Positions 1 to 12,495 of a stretch of DNA of 64,000 nt are shown here, one piece after another. The position numbers and the translations under genes are program-made. The stretch's first letter is position 1; each line of letters starts with the position of its first letter. Origin of the DNA: Gigantopelta aegis (taxonomy: Eukaryota > Mollusca > Gastropoda > Neomphalida > Peltospiridae); assembly GCF_016097555.1 (NCBI RefSeq), contig NC_054712.1, forward strand, positions 40,167,740 to 40,231,739. The letters run 5' to 3'. The notes beneath the pieces are model-generated. The model was not told the origin of the DNA. It did no database searches and saw only the letters and a list, made by a program, of their open reading frames with translations.

Positions 1-36
1 TACAATATGTTGAGTGCATTGTTAAATAAAACTTTT
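1..36 (+). repeat. SINE tail fragment, family B
   Basis: The text ATGTTGAGTGCATTG followed by TTAAATAAAAC matches the 3' end of the family B SINEs seen complete at 17473-17852 and 55597-55976. Only the tail is in the window. A T run follows. Confidence 0.6.
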
Positions 37-255
37 TTTTTTTTTCAATGATATGCTGAAAGGGACCAACAGATCAGCTAGATTCTTAAAGTATGTAGCC
101 TATTCTTCAAATGATTAAATTGTTACTGGGGCAAATGAAATATGTTATGCATGTAAATGTAATTATTTTCAATATAAATTACAATATATTTTTGTGTGAT
201 AAATACCAGTGATCAATTATGATATATTTTTAGATAAAGATCTGAAGGATTAACG

Positions 256-831
256 ATGGGCAGACAACTCACTACTGCCATATCTGATGGTGTCCTAGCA
301 TTAACCTGCTATCGACTGGTCTTGTACCTGATGATACCAAGTATCTACGCAGGCCTGGGATTTGCAATACAAGCTGTAGCTGCCACAGTCGGTGTTTTGA
401 GATTTGCATCTGATCGTCCCAGCAACACTGTCGTGAGGTGGCACGACTACTCGTCATGGTTTGCGGCAGTTGCAGGTATGCCGCTGATCGCCGTGGCGTT
501 CTGTAAATACGTCTTGCCATACATGATGAACTTCAACTTCATGGCCTCCATGGGACTGATCCTGATGAATGGCGCCATGGATACCAACATGCAGAAACTG
601 AGCAAGCAAGCCGTCAGTGGTTTCGCCATGTTGACCATTCTTCTGTCCTGCTTCTATTCTGCCAATGTTTACGGGTTTGTAGCGGCGGCGTTGTATGTCG
701 TTGCTGCCCCGATTACCGGACTTGATGGCAATATCCACATTGGTAGATACAACATTCCAAGATTGGATGCTTTTCATTATGTCTTAGTTGCTGCTAATTT
801 GTTGTTTTTCAAGGCCTTGTACAGGTTCTAA
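256..831 (+). CDS. TMEM276: Multi-pass membrane protein, TMEM276-like (191 aa)
   Basis: Complete frame from ATG at 256 to TAA at 829-831. A pyrimidine-poor but usable acceptor (..TTTTTAG) ends at 233, so this is probably the single coding exon behind a non-coding 5' exon outside the window. The protein is hydrophobic, with about six to seven membrane segments (roughly residues 12-30, 33-50, 66-88, 93-110, 118-140, 142-155 and 171-188), and has no signal peptide cut site that I can see. The blocks FAIQAVAATVGVLRF, WFAAVAGMPLIAVAF and SANVYGFVAAALYVVAA line up with what I remember of vertebrate TMEM276. Molecular function is unknown for that family. The linkage to ZFTRAF1 at 12-16.7 kb supports the name, since the two are adjacent in human. 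GC content and codon choice are clearly higher than in the flanks. The symbol is a tentative homology call; the gene itself is secure. Confidence 0.7.
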   Translation: MGRQLTTAISDGVLALTCYRLVLYLMIPSIYAGLGFAIQAVAATVGVLRFASDRPSNTVVRWHDYSSWFAAVAGMPLIAVAFCKYVLPYMMNFNFMASMGLILMNGAMDTNMQKLSKQAVSGFAMLTILLSCFYSANVYGFVAAALYVVAAPITGLDGNIHIGRYNIPRLDAFHYVLVAANLLFFKALYRF

Positions 832-850
832 AACTGTTCTCATGGTAACA

Positions 851-900
851 AAAGTTAAAGTTTCTTTTGTTTAATGACACCACTAGAATACATTCAATAT
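851..900 (-). repeat. SINE tail fragment, family A
   Basis: TTTGTTTAATGACACCACTAG is the tail of a family A SINE in reverse orientation. It lies 20 bases past the TMEM276-like stop codon, so it probably forms part of that gene's 3' UTR. The rest of the SINE is absent. Confidence 0.5.
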
Positions 901-1790
901 ATTTTTTATGCCTGTTTTTGTCAAATTATGGTATGGTGTTGACCATCCGTCAACTTTTTATTTGCGGAGCATATCTTTCTTATCAATTCATATAGGATCA
1001 TCAAACCTTGCATGCAAGTACATCCTTAGGATGGCGATGTTTCATGTACCATAACTAGGTCACCATGCCCTACTTTTTACGCATTACTGCACATTAAAGG
1101 AAATCCTTGCCAGGTCATATTTTCGTTATCAATGTGTTGCATACAATGTACCATAACTAAATCATGTACCTCACCAGTACTCTTTGTTCCATTAGCAGGA
1201 AGCAATCTTTTATATACAATTTCCCACAGACTGATTGCTTGCATTGCTAGTGTGGCAAGAATCAAGTGTAAAAGGAGTTGGTATATGCCAAAGAGGGTCC
1301 TAGGAGTTGCTTGGTGATTACCACTACACTGATCTCATAGTGGTGTTTTCAGTTGGGGGTAATTACTTACTTTAATAAAACAACAACTATGGATGGCCAG
1401 TTGATTTTATTGTTGAGTCAGGTACTGTAGGCTGAGCAATAATGAATGTTGTCTTAGTCTTTTTGTTTTTATTAGAACTAAGGTATGAGAACAGTGAACT
1501 TTTGTTTAAGCCAGATTCAAGGGGACTTACAGAATAGACCATGGGAAATGTTTTTTTTTCAAAATTTTCTTTAGCTATACATGTAGTACTAATAGTAGTT
1601 AATTGATTGAACTAGGATTAGCAGTAGTTAATGTTTAGAATTGTGTGTTGCAATCTCTGAAACGTGCATAATGAATTGTATACTGATCAAAATATTTCCA
1701 GGATCGGTTTGTACAGAATGTCCTTTTAGGCAGATTTCACCCAAGCTATTGTCACTGGACAGGACTGAGATTGTGCTGGTTTTTCAAAAA
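901..1790. other. 3' flank of the TMEM276-like gene
   Basis: No gene is visible. An AATAAA at 1374-1379 on the plus strand could be the polyadenylation signal of the TMEM276-like transcript, but nothing proves its use. Confidence 0.3.
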
Positions 1791-2092
1791 GGGCAGATTT
1801 GGTTCAGTCGATAGAGTGCTCGCCTGGGGTGCTTTGGTCACAGGATTATACCCCTTCATGGACCCATTCTTTGACAGTCCCAACCTGTTCCCCATCACTG
1901 GTATATCAAAGGCTGTGGTATGTGATGTCCTGTATGTGGGGAAAGTGCATTTAAAAGATCCCTTGGTGCTAATGGAAAAATGTTGATGGTGTCCTCTAAG
2001 TCTTATGTCAGAAAAGTTTTAATGTATGACACCCAATAGCCAATGATGAATAAATCAATGTGCTCTAGTAGTGTCGTTAAACAAGACAGGTT
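1791..2092 (+). repeat. tRNA-headed SINE, head type C with family A body and tail
   Basis: The head holds GGTTCAGTCGATAGAG, which resembles a tRNA A box with D-loop, then a degenerate B box near 1840. The body (ACTGGTATATCAAAGGCTGTG, GATCCCTTGGTGCTAATGG) and tail (GTGCTCTAGTAGTGTCGTT) are those of family A. The copy is old and diverged. Confidence 0.75.
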
Positions 2093-2220
2093 TTCACAGA
2101 AATCTGGATTTCACTGATGTCAGTTTGGGTAGCATTCACAGTACATTTTGTATATGAGATTCAGTTTTGCATAATTTACTCACTGTTGAACCAAAATAAA
2201 TATGATTTTATTTATGAAAA

Positions 2221-2528
2221 AGTTAAAGTCTGTTTTGTGTAATGACACCACTAGAGCACATCGATTTATTAATCATCCACTATTGGGTGTCAAATATTTG
2301 ATAATTTTTATATATTGTCTTAGAGAGAAAACCGACTAATTTTTTTCATTAGTAGCAAGGGATCTTTTATATTAACCATCCCACAGGTAGGATTGCACAT
2401 ATCACAGCCTTTGATATACCAGTTGTGGTTGGGACGAGAAATAACCTAATGGGTCCACTGACTGGATCAATTCTAGACCGACTGTGCATGAAGCAAGTGC
2501 TTTAACCACTGAACTAAATTCCACCCTT
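2221..2528 (-). repeat. tRNA-derived SINE, family A
   Basis: Full-length but diverged copy in reverse orientation: tail at the left (ATGACACCACTAGAGCAC), then the GATCTTTTAT body motif, then the tRNA-like head at the right end (GCTTTAACCACTGAACTAA reads as an A box on the minus strand). Confidence 0.8.
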
Positions 2529-3569
2529 GGTTTATGGAAAACTGTAAATTAATATTAAGTAACGACTAACTGAAATAATTAATTTGTGATCCATAACACA
2601 CATTCCTTAATGTTTGAGAAGTGCATGCAATTCCAAAATATTTTTAAAATAGAAATTTGGTTTGGCTTTGTACTTTATGTAATACTTATAGTTATATATA
2701 CACATTATTCCTGATGTGCAATGTAAATATATACTTGTAAATATATTCCAGATGTTAAAGCATTTATTATGGCATCAAAAAATTGCTTCAATATAAAAGT
2801 TATTTCTATGTATACAGATTTTTTTGTACGTATTCCAAGTAGATATTGATATTAAGTGATATTAATAAGCTTAAAATACAGTGGTATGAATTTAATCCAA
2901 AATATATTGTCAAAAACCCCCCAGTCTGATAAAAATTAGCTCTACTGGTCTTTCAGTAGATCTAACAGCATTGTGTGGTCTCCCATGTCCAGGTGACATT
3001 TCATCTATAAATAACAATTTAAATATCAACCAATTACACTTTGGCAAATCACCTTTTATAGCGTTATTCAGGAGCATACAAATTCTAAAAATATTGCGCG
3101 AGAATATTTATGCAATAGGTGAACTTGTTGGTCTATTTCAACATTAAAAAAAACGGGGAAAAGTGCAATAATAAACTCTGGATTGTATACTAGTATAAAC
3201 AGATTTTATGGCTATACCATCACAGAGGTTTTTTTTTAGTCTTTGAAACAAATTTTATATAAAATTTTATATTGAAATTAGTTTCCGGCATACTTCGTAA
3301 TTCACCCAAATCATTTCGTATGCACTCAGCATAATCCCGAATGTTTTGAAATTCTTTTCAAATCACTGGCATGATTTTGCAAGTAAGGTTTTAATTGGTC
3401 GAATGAAAGGTCAACTGGACATGAGCTTCAACGGGGTGCTGTTAGATCCACAGGTAATAGTAATTAACCAGTGGAGCTAATTTTAATTAGATTGAAAAAA
3501 AAAACCCAGTTTGCTCAAATACAAAATATCTTTTGGAAAGATATTCCATCTTCTCTAGTGGCCACCTAT
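2529..3569. other. AT-rich intergenic DNA
   Basis: I see no gene, RNA or recognisable mobile element here. All frames are short and of low coding character. Confidence 0.4.
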
Positions 3570-4560
3570 ATAATCTGACCTGTATGAAGCATCCACCTGT
3601 GTTAATAGGCACCATTTTTATTCTCCTAAATCTAATATATATACAAATTACAATGTACTGTAAACTGACCTGTATTAAACAGCCACCTGTCTTCAATGGC
3701 CGATTTTTATACTCCCTTTTATGGCTGCTTAATACAATTTGACTATATATGGTTTAATTATATGCCATTCTTGCATATATCAATATATGTGTATATCTGA
3801 TGTTTAATATGAATATATTTCCTTTGTATGGTTATATCTTATACATGTTGTACTTGTAGTTTGTATGTACGATGTATAATGTTATTTCATTAGAAATGTG
3901 AAGTCGTATTTTAATTTTTCTTAAACTGACCTGTATTAAGCATCCACCTGTTTTAAAAGGACACTTTTGGTATTCACTATGGTGGCTGCTTAACACAGGT
4001 TTGATTATATGTGGTTTAATTATATGCCATTTTTGGATATATATCAATATATGTACATGTATACATCTGATGTTTAATATGAATATATATTTCCTTTTTA
4101 TGGTTATGCTTATGTTTAAATATTGACATAATAAAAGTTATACCTTAAACATCTTATTGTACTTGTAAATTGTATGTTACGGTGTATATAAAAAAAGAAT
4201 GTTTGTTTTGTTTAACGACACCACTAGATCACATTGATTTATTAATCATCGGATTAGATGTCAAACATACGGTCATTTTGACACAGTCATAGAGAGGAAG
4301 CCTGTTACATTTTTTCATTAGTAGCAAGGGATCTTTTATCCCACAGACAGGATAACACATACCACAGCCTTTGATATACCAGTCGTGGTGCACTGGCTGT
4401 GACGAGAAATAGCCCAATGGGCCCCCCGACGGGGATTGATCCCAGACCGACCATGCATCATGTGGGTGCTTTACCACTGGGCTACGCCCTGCCCCACGTT
4501 GTATATTATTTCATTACAATACAGATGTTTAGTCCTATTTTAATGCTGGATTAATGGACA
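3570..4560. repeat. Tandem duplication of a roughly 270-bp unit, second copy split by a SINE
   Basis: AAACTGACCTGTATTAA starts two units, at about 3660 and 3924. Both go on through GGTTTAATTATATGCCAT, ATCTGATGTTTAATATGAATA and a GTATGT..GTATA block. The end of the second unit resumes only at 4497 (TTGTATATTATTTCATTA), because the family A SINE at 4197-4496 has been inserted. A partial earlier unit begins near 3575 (GACCTGTATGAAGC). Motifs such as ACCTGTATTAAGC and its reverse complement GGCTGCTTAATAC occur in each unit, so the unit is partly self-complementary. Confidence 0.7.
4197..4496 (-). repeat. tRNA-derived SINE, family A
   Basis: Well-preserved copy. On the minus strand it starts GGGGCAGGGCGTAGCCCAG (A box TAGCCCAGTGG), has the B-box-like GGGATCAATCCC, then the body and the ..GTCGTTAAACAAAACAAAC tail at the left end. 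It interrupts the second copy of the tandem unit described at 3570-4560, so it is younger than that duplication. Confidence 0.88.
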
Positions 4561-4633
4561 TACTGTAACAAGCTGGAATTTGATTCCATCTTGATTAAGG
4601 GACCCCTGAAAACACTACCTTTAAACATTAAAC

Positions 4634-4948
4634 AAAGTTTGTTTTGTTTAAAGACATCACTAGAGCACATTGATTTATGAATCATCAGCTATTGGATGTC
4701 AAACATTTGGTAATTTTGACATATATATATAGTCTTAGAGAGAAAACCCACAATGTTTTTCGTTAGTAGCAAGGGATCTTTCATATGTATCATCCCTCAA
4801 ACAGGATAGCACATATCACAGCCTTTGATATTTGTCATGGTCCACTGGCTGGAATGAGAAATAGCCTAAAGGGTCCACTGATGGGGATCGATTCAAGACT
4901 GACCACACATCAAGCGAGTGCTTTACCACTGGGCTACATCCCGCCCCT
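4634..4948 (-). repeat. tRNA-derived SINE, family A
   Basis: Same layout as the copy at 4197-4496, separated from it by only 137 bases. Head at the right (CTTTACCACTGGGCTACATC), tail at the left (TTTGTTTTGTTTAAAGACAT). Moderately diverged. Confidence 0.85.
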
Positions 4949-5289
4949 GTACAGACAATAACATTAACTAGACCTCATTGATAAAATCAACTAGATCTAC
5001 ATGTAGGTGGATGACTAGATGGTTTTTACTCTGTTTTACTGGTTTCCTATATTGCTGGTCCAACATTTTTGATTTGGGTACTCGAGGGCCAAACTCGACC
5101 TGGACCGGAGTACCCGACATTTACACTAGATGATAATGAGACTAAGGAATAAAGTAAAATAGCATTATGCATCTTAATCCCAGCGCTAAACATGGATGCC
5201 AAATCATGCCATTGTATTGCATTTAGAAACTGGCCATTGCCGGAGTGCTCATGGAGACCCAAATTGCTGGTTATAGCCAGAATTTAAAT

Positions 5290-5785
5290 TATAAGTTTAT
5301 CAGCTATTGGATGTCAGAAGTTTGGTAATTATGATAGGCAGTCTTCGGAGGAAACCTGCTACATTTGTCCACTGGCAGCAAGGGCTATTTTTAAATTTAT
5401 ATGCACATCAGAGGCCTAATTCACAAAGCTTTTGTAGGCTCTGCTAGACAACAAAGCATCCTCTTTACAAGTCTTTTAGCATTGCACTGCGAGGACTTCA
5501 TATACTGCAACCTTTGATATTTCAGTTGTGGGACACAGGTTGGAATGAGAAGGATTTCAATTTGCACTAAAACTTGTCTCAAATGAAGTGGTATAATACT
5601 GTATACCTGACGAGTCCGTAAACATACATTCCTTTTCTTCAACATATGGCAACCCCAAGGCAAAAAACTTCCCCCCATTTTTTTAAATTCCATTTACTGT
5701 AATGGTCCATAACCATATATCCGACGCTATATAACCATAATTAAAATGTGTTGAGAGCATTGTTAAGTAACACATTTTCTTCATT
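5290..5785. repeat. Old SINE fragments (families A and B)
   Basis: CAGCTATTGGATGTCAGAAG at 5299 and the stretch CAACCTTTGATATTTCAGTTG near 5508 are remnants of one old family A copy on the minus strand. GGTCCATAACCATATATCCG to GTTAAGTAACACATTTTC at about 5702-5783 is a family B tail on the plus strand. Confidence 0.55.
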
Positions 5786-6764
5786 TACTGTAAATTATAA
5801 AATATTAGGCTAGCAATGTTAAATTTTTAGCAGAATCCAAATAAGTGGCATTCTTCTTCTTATGCCTATATGCTCGCTGGGAACATAGGCCATCGACTAA
5901 GGAATGCCACCTGTTGTCTGTCTGTGGTCACCTGGTCTCCTGGCAGCAGAGAGCACGCATGTGAAAGGTGGAATTTCAGACACCGATGAATTAAACGTCT
6001 TGTTGATTGTGGAGTGACTGGACATGCCAAAATATTTGGTAGCCCGGCAGACTACTCGGGTTAGACAACTGGTAGTCCAAGTGAGAAATTGGTAGTGGAA
6101 ACAACCTGATCTACCGCCACGGTTGAGCCCTACTGGTGTGACCTAATAGTGACACAAAACTTTGCTGATGTCGGCATTATCAGTTGTAGCATCCGGTGAA
6201 ATAATACTTTTGATATATTTTGACGTTACGCAGCTGATGATCTATTTTGATGTTATGAAGAAAATTGCAGTAATGTGCATGCTAAGTAACAATTGTTATT
6301 TGCTATCCTTTTGGTTTAATCAATAGCAATGTTATCATTGTTGTGTGTTCAATTAATCACTGACAAAACAATCTCGTAAGTTTGTTGGAGCGGTCTATTG
6401 TTCATCTCTTTAAATTTAGCCTCCTGAAATATTAGTCTTGTATGTCCTCAAAACATTTTATGCTCGCTAACATTTCCTGATTTATAGCATTAGCAGTTTT
6501 TTTAAAATTGTATATGCTCTTTCTTATAAACAGAATGTCCCACACTGGAAAAAAACGTGCCCAAGCACAAAAACTCCAATGCCTAATATTAACTTTAACT
6601 CAATGAAGTTACTGCCTGTTATTTCCCATAGATGCATGTTTAATAATAATAATAAAAGTCATGTAAGCATTTAATTATTTATTACCGAGAGCAGTAAATA
6701 AATAGCCCAGCTGATCCTGACTAATGAAAAGACAAAACTGTGAGTTAACGAAGATCCTTTACTG
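5786..6764. other. Intergenic DNA with one possible transposon end
   Basis: Near 6108-6133 the stretch CGCCACGGTTGAGCCCTA looks like the right end of an element of the CAGGGCT type (compare 46187-48219 and 53949-54332), but no matching left end was found. No gene is visible. Confidence 0.3.
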
Positions 6765-7015
6765 TTGCACATTTTATAGTTCTTGTTGCAGATTTCACAG
6801 TTCCTTTGCAGATTTTACAGTTCCTGTTGCAGATTTTACAGTTCTTGTTAGAGATTTTACAGTTCTTGTTAGAGATTTTACAAATCCTGTAACACATTTT
6901 ACAAATCCTGAACATTACAGATTTTACAGTTCGTGTTACAGATTTTACAAATCCTGCAAAATATTTTACAAACCCTGAACATAGCAGATTTTACAAATCC
7001 TAAAAATTACACACT
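6765..7015. repeat. Minisatellite, unit about 20-22 bp
   Basis: About ten imperfect repeats built on CAGATTTTACAGTTCTTGTT, drifting to AGATTTTACAAATCCTG at the right end. The encoded reading frame (repeats of RFYSSC/DFTVLV type) is a by-product of the repeat, not a gene. Confidence 0.85.
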
Positions 7016-10000
7016 TTACAATTATCTTAGAACTAATTATCACATGATCCCTCTGTAAAAAAATAAAGGTCATAAAAATGTAAACCCAAAATCAAAGAAG
7101 AAGGGTTTTATTTCAGACTGAGAAAAGTTAGTGTTGAAGATCGGTAATAAAGGGATTATATTATATTATATTACTACGTGCATGTATGAAGTTATAAAAC
7201 ATAAATTACTATGTACAAATACTAATACAGTACAGCTGAAGACTGCATTCCTGAGTGAGTGTTGGGAGACATTTTCACTGAAGTGTAATGACTGACAGGG
7301 CACCAGTCAAGCTTCAATAATCCAGACAGTGCACTTTTTTTCAAATTGACCTTAACATCACTGGACTCGACATTTTGGCTTCTAATACTGAAAATATATC
7401 TTTTATTGTTAAAAACCCCCCAGAAATAACCGTAATTCCAATTCCTCTGATGTCATGTGTATATATTTTTAATGTATGCTTTAAATCTATAGTATCTACT
7501 TGTTAAACGGTAACTGGTAAAATTTAAGATCATACAGGTGCAGACATACTATTGAATATCGGAACGGTTTGAAATCCATTGCGTTATTTAAAAATTCAAT
7601 AAAAATAACTCAACTGAATATTTAAAAGACATCCTAGCTTGAACAAAACATCTGATTTACATAATAACTTCTTACGCCACATTTGTTGATGCTTTCATTT
7701 TTAATCTGTAAAAATTACTTTGAAAAGAATACTATTTTGACATAATTAGTAATTTGTAAATAATAAAAAAATGTACAGTAATTTTTTTTACAGTAGTCAA
7801 AACCTTGTTTCAAAAATTGTTTTATTGGTTTATAAATATGTGCCACTGGTAGTTTATGAAGCCTGAAGGTAGCCTATTTCTAGAGAAAACAAGTAATGCC
7901 GAAAGAAATACTCTAACCTATAAATGGATATACCACAAATTGCACATTTCTAGTTATTAGAAATCCTGCCAAGAATAAAGAAAACCCCCCAAAAAACCCA
8001 ACCCTATAAAAATTGGTGATTGATCTTTCTATTTAACATGTATATCGTATTCCATATAATGCTGTATAACTGCAAAATGTGATAACAAAATGTACATCAC
8101 ATTGTATTCAGTGCTGTAAAACTGAATTATGTTAACCAAAAATGTGAAACACATCATAAACAATGCTGTTTAATTCTGCAAAATGTGATGGCATAAACTT
8201 TAAAAAAAAATTATTACACACTTTTTTTTTATAAAGTACATAATAACTGCTTTCTGTTCTTTAACAACAGACTTGTACATCCCATTGCAAGCAATGTGTA
8301 TGTGTGCTACTATTTGCAGACAAATACCTACTTATTTAAACCCCTCCCCACCAAAAAACCCCAACCCTACCCAACAACACTGGCCTAGTGCTGGATTTAG
8401 TTTTGTACACCTCTTGGCAAAGAACATCTCTGTGTACTTATTACAAAACATAATACCATTAAAGCATTATTACCTTTTACTAACATATTATTAACAATGA
8501 AAATCATATTAACTATTTTAATTTTAAGCCACTGTTGTGTTTTTGTTTGTTGGTTTTTTTTTTTTTTTTATTATTATTTTTTGGGGGGGGGGGGGGGGGG
8601 TTGGGTGTCTGTGTTAAAACAACCATCAACCTACCAGTTATAGGTTTAACAATAATTTGGCTTATTAACAGCTGTAATGTTGAATCTTAACACAGACAAT
8701 CATTAGGCAAATTAAAAAAAAAAAAAAGCATTAGTCTTCAAAATTGACACATCAGAGGTTCAAATGATTTTAGTAAGATGTGCTTCACCCTAAAGCCCCA
8801 AACTTGACTGACGATGGGTAAAGTAGATCACACTGCTCTACTAAGCACATACCTTTTGAAAAGATATTAGACTTTAACTAGCTCCACCTGAAAGCTAACT
8901 CATATTTAAGTAACAGGTAATAAGTTATTAAAATGAAGGTCACTCTGACATACTTTTTGCAAGCTGATGCTTGAACTACAGGTAATTAAAATCTGCCATA
9001 GTGGCAAATATTGTCCAGAAGAAAGAGTACTATTATATGGGTTGAATTTACATGTTCTGTAATCATATAAAAATATAGCAAGGCCTGCAATTTTTTTTAT
9101 AAATAAGTAAATAAATAAATAAATATACAACTGAATAAAAATGCCAGTAATTCTTGTATTATTTGTACATGTTTACAGTGAATGGTAGTAACTTAACTAA
9201 ACGGAGTGCTGTAATTACAGATTATATCAGAGTAAGAGATGGTAAGAGATGAACAATGAACAGTCAAGACAGCATATCTTATTTATGTACACCCTTACAT
9301 TGTAAGAACTACTTTCGGTTTTTACACCAAAAGAAACTACCTGACCAAAAATTAAAATGGTCAGAATATTTACACCTGAAAATTGTAATGCTTTTAACTA
9401 CTTGAACAATTAAAGGTAACAGTGTACCTAACAGTTGGGGAAAAACTAATTTTAATACATTATGAAAACTAAATATAATGAATGACTATCTTTGAATTTC
9501 TGTGTAGTGTCGAATTTTCTTGAAAACTGGGATATAAGACTAGATTACATTAAAAATGGTCTTAATATAAAATCAAACAGTGACTGTTTCAATAAATATT
9601 AAGACAAAAAAAAAAAAAAAAAAAATCCTTAACAATAACATAAAAAATATGCTTGATAAAATATCCAAAAAATATGCTTGATAAAAACTTGTGGTTCAAA
9701 ACATGACACCTACAATAACCGGTTATCTTCCTATTCATTAAATTACACATCAGTATATTCAACAATGTACAACAAGATACAGCAATGAATGTTACAAATT
9801 CAAAAGAAAGAAAAGATAAGAAGATTCTTCTAATTTAAAAAATCTACTAAAGAAAACCAATACATTACTATGTATTCTCCATCAAAATAATATCTTTCAT
9901 CTACAGACTTTCTTTACACAAATGACATTACTCTGCATAAAACCGCATGCACACAGCAGTGGTGAGTTATACCAACTAGTTACATCGAGGCGTCCATTAT

Positions 10001-12106
10001 CCAAATGTTCATAAATATCCGAAAAGAAAATATATTAGTAATTCAGATAACAGCATATTTCAATGAGAATTGTGGTTAAGTTGTATTCTGAACAACTACA
10101 GGCTACAGGTTTCGATATAAGTCATATTGGATGCTATATGTTATTATCATTATTTTTTAAACCCAGAACTATTAAAATAACCTACAGACTTTAACATTTC
10201 ATATTCCATCATATTTAAATTTCCGTTATATTAAAAACATTTCACAGCTAATCCAGTCCAACCCACTTAACTGTAAAATCTAAAATTCTAGACAACTAGC
10301 CGGTTTACCACCTACTGCCATACCATGCCCAACAAGTGAATAAAATATTAAACATTAGACAAAAATGTTCAAAAACTAACTACAGAAGAACAGTTTGTAA
10401 ACTATTATTACAAAAAGACGACATTAAAGATCACAGCTTAACCTTGAGCTCTTATATACAAATATGTAATGAAAATTCAACTACATCAATATCAGTATTT
10501 ATCTTTATCTAGCATCGAATACAAGATCATTCTTTCATGTAGGTTTGACTTGAAAATAAATGTAACAAATTTTGAAAGAGATACAATATTTTTTTTATTA
10601 AACTATTAGTTATTTCTACGAGGGTTTGTGAATAATTTTATTACCAATATGTTCAATAAAAATAGATTGCATTATATACATTAACACTTATTTTACTTTT
10701 AAGAAACACTTGTCAAAAACAATGACATCTGGCTACAGGACAGTGGTTCATGTAAAGGTCAAAACGTTTGAACAGACTGAGCCAACAAAATTTAACCTTT
10801 TAAATCTGCTTGAAATGCATCTCTATAGACATCAGTTTTACAATTTTATGTACATCAACACATAATTAAAGATAGAAGCTGGTACATACAGTGGATAAAA
10901 ATGCAGATTATAAAGGCTTTTTATTTTAACTATTCAATATACTATGGTATTCCAAGAAAACCGCATACACAAATGGCAAAAATGTCTTCTATTCCAGCAC
11001 CATAACTTGAATATTGTACATCCTTCAACAAAATATCCTCTTACTCACCCACAGGATGAGAAACATATGTATATCTGTAATATGTAATAATCCTTACATG
11101 TACAGCTCATATGTAGAGTATACACTAAAACTCCATTCCACAACATTGTTACAACACCCAGACTAATGTAATATCACTTTTATGTTGTGTAAACATACCC
11201 TGACCTATTACATATCATAATTAGTATTAGCTATAATGTATTCAACATGATTAATGTGTGAGATAGAAAAAAAAAAAAAAAATAGGAATTGCAAAAATAA
11301 CAGTTTTGGTATTAAAATTATCAATGTTAAAAAGACAGGATCAGTATTTAAAATACTGAAAATGAACAGCTAAACTGAGACTAATAATAAAAGTCTGATT
11401 AAAATGAAAATTCTTCAAAATTAAAACATAATTAATAGGAATTTTACTCTCGATTAAAAAACACAAAATCTGTGTAGACTTCACAGCTACCTTTAAAATA
11501 ATATTTAAAATAAAAGACTAGTGCAGACGTGAGACAATCCACTCTCTAAAAACTTTTATACTTTGTTTATTCATATGCATGCCGAGGAAGAATCCTTCAA
11601 GTTAGGCATGTATGTTATTCTTTTTTACCTTTTTTTTTGTTGTTGTCATTTTTAATTAATATAGCTACGGGTTTAATTTTTTTTGTGCTATATATACAAA
11701 AATGTTTAAATACAAAAATAAATCTACAAGTTACAATTTAGAGTTTTTTTGGGGCGTTTTTTTCCCCTCTATATTATGAAGAGAAAGTACAGTTATTTCT
11801 CAAATGTTATTTTTATTATATTTTTTTAAGAAATATGTTTTACATTTTTTTTATCATCATTTCGTTTTTCAACTAATTTTAGAGGATACAGTAGAAACTA
11901 TAATAATAAAAAAAACCCCCAAAAACAAAAAACTAAGACCTAAATAAATGCATTATGCTGACAAAAATAATTTAAACTGTGAAGCTAATCATAAAAAATA
12001 TACAACATTGATGCAATGTGAATACTGAATTTAAAAAATTAAAAAACCCCAATGAAAAACAAAAAGGTGCGTGTGAATGCCATTACAGAATTGACCAATT
12101 CAGTAT
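7016..12106. other. AT-rich 3' flank of ZFTRAF1
   Basis: No coding sequence is visible over 5 kb. On the minus strand the DNA follows directly after the ZFTRAF1 stop codon, so part of it is probably a long 3' UTR; several TTTATT motifs (AATAAA on the minus strand) occur but none can be chosen. There is a G run of about 20 at 8582-8601 and A runs near 8709 and 9607. A 22-base motif around AAATATGCTTGATAAAA is duplicated at 9640-9690. Confidence 0.4.
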
Positions 12107-12495
12107 TTATACAACTTGGAATAATATAATGCGGAAATTTATGGTCTTGGTAGCCAGTAGCTTATTACACTCGAGTGAATCCACAATGGGAAGATCTTTA
12201 AGCTCCGACTCTGTGCTGTCGGTAGTGAACTCGTGCTCAAATATGGCTGGCTTTACTTTCATCTCTCCATATGGACCCTTCAAGGCGAGAAAATGCAAGC
12301 GGATTGGCGCACTGATTCGGCTCTTGAGGACCAGCTGGTACGACAGACTGCGACTGATGGTGTGCGCTGGGTTCTTCATGTCGCTGTTGACGCGAGCTTT
12401 GATCACCCACTGGTAGTTGAACGCCGAGAATCGACTGGTCTCATAAAACAGCTTGGTGATGAAATCGTCCGTCCGGTAGGGCTTTAGCTGGAGAT
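12107..12495 (-). CDS. ZFTRAF1: ZFTRAF1 coding exon 4 (residues 218-346 and stop)
   Basis: Acceptor ..GCATTTCAG at 12496, phase 1. Encodes the conserved C-terminal domain, ending FRIILFQVV before TAA. The vertebrate protein ends in a similar LFLFQ block. Confidence 0.94.

Noticed and set aside
12018-12487. Plus-strand reading frames of 132 and 84 codons
   Set aside because: They are antisense shadows of ZFTRAF1 exon 4, whose minus-strand frame is conserved and has proper splice sites.
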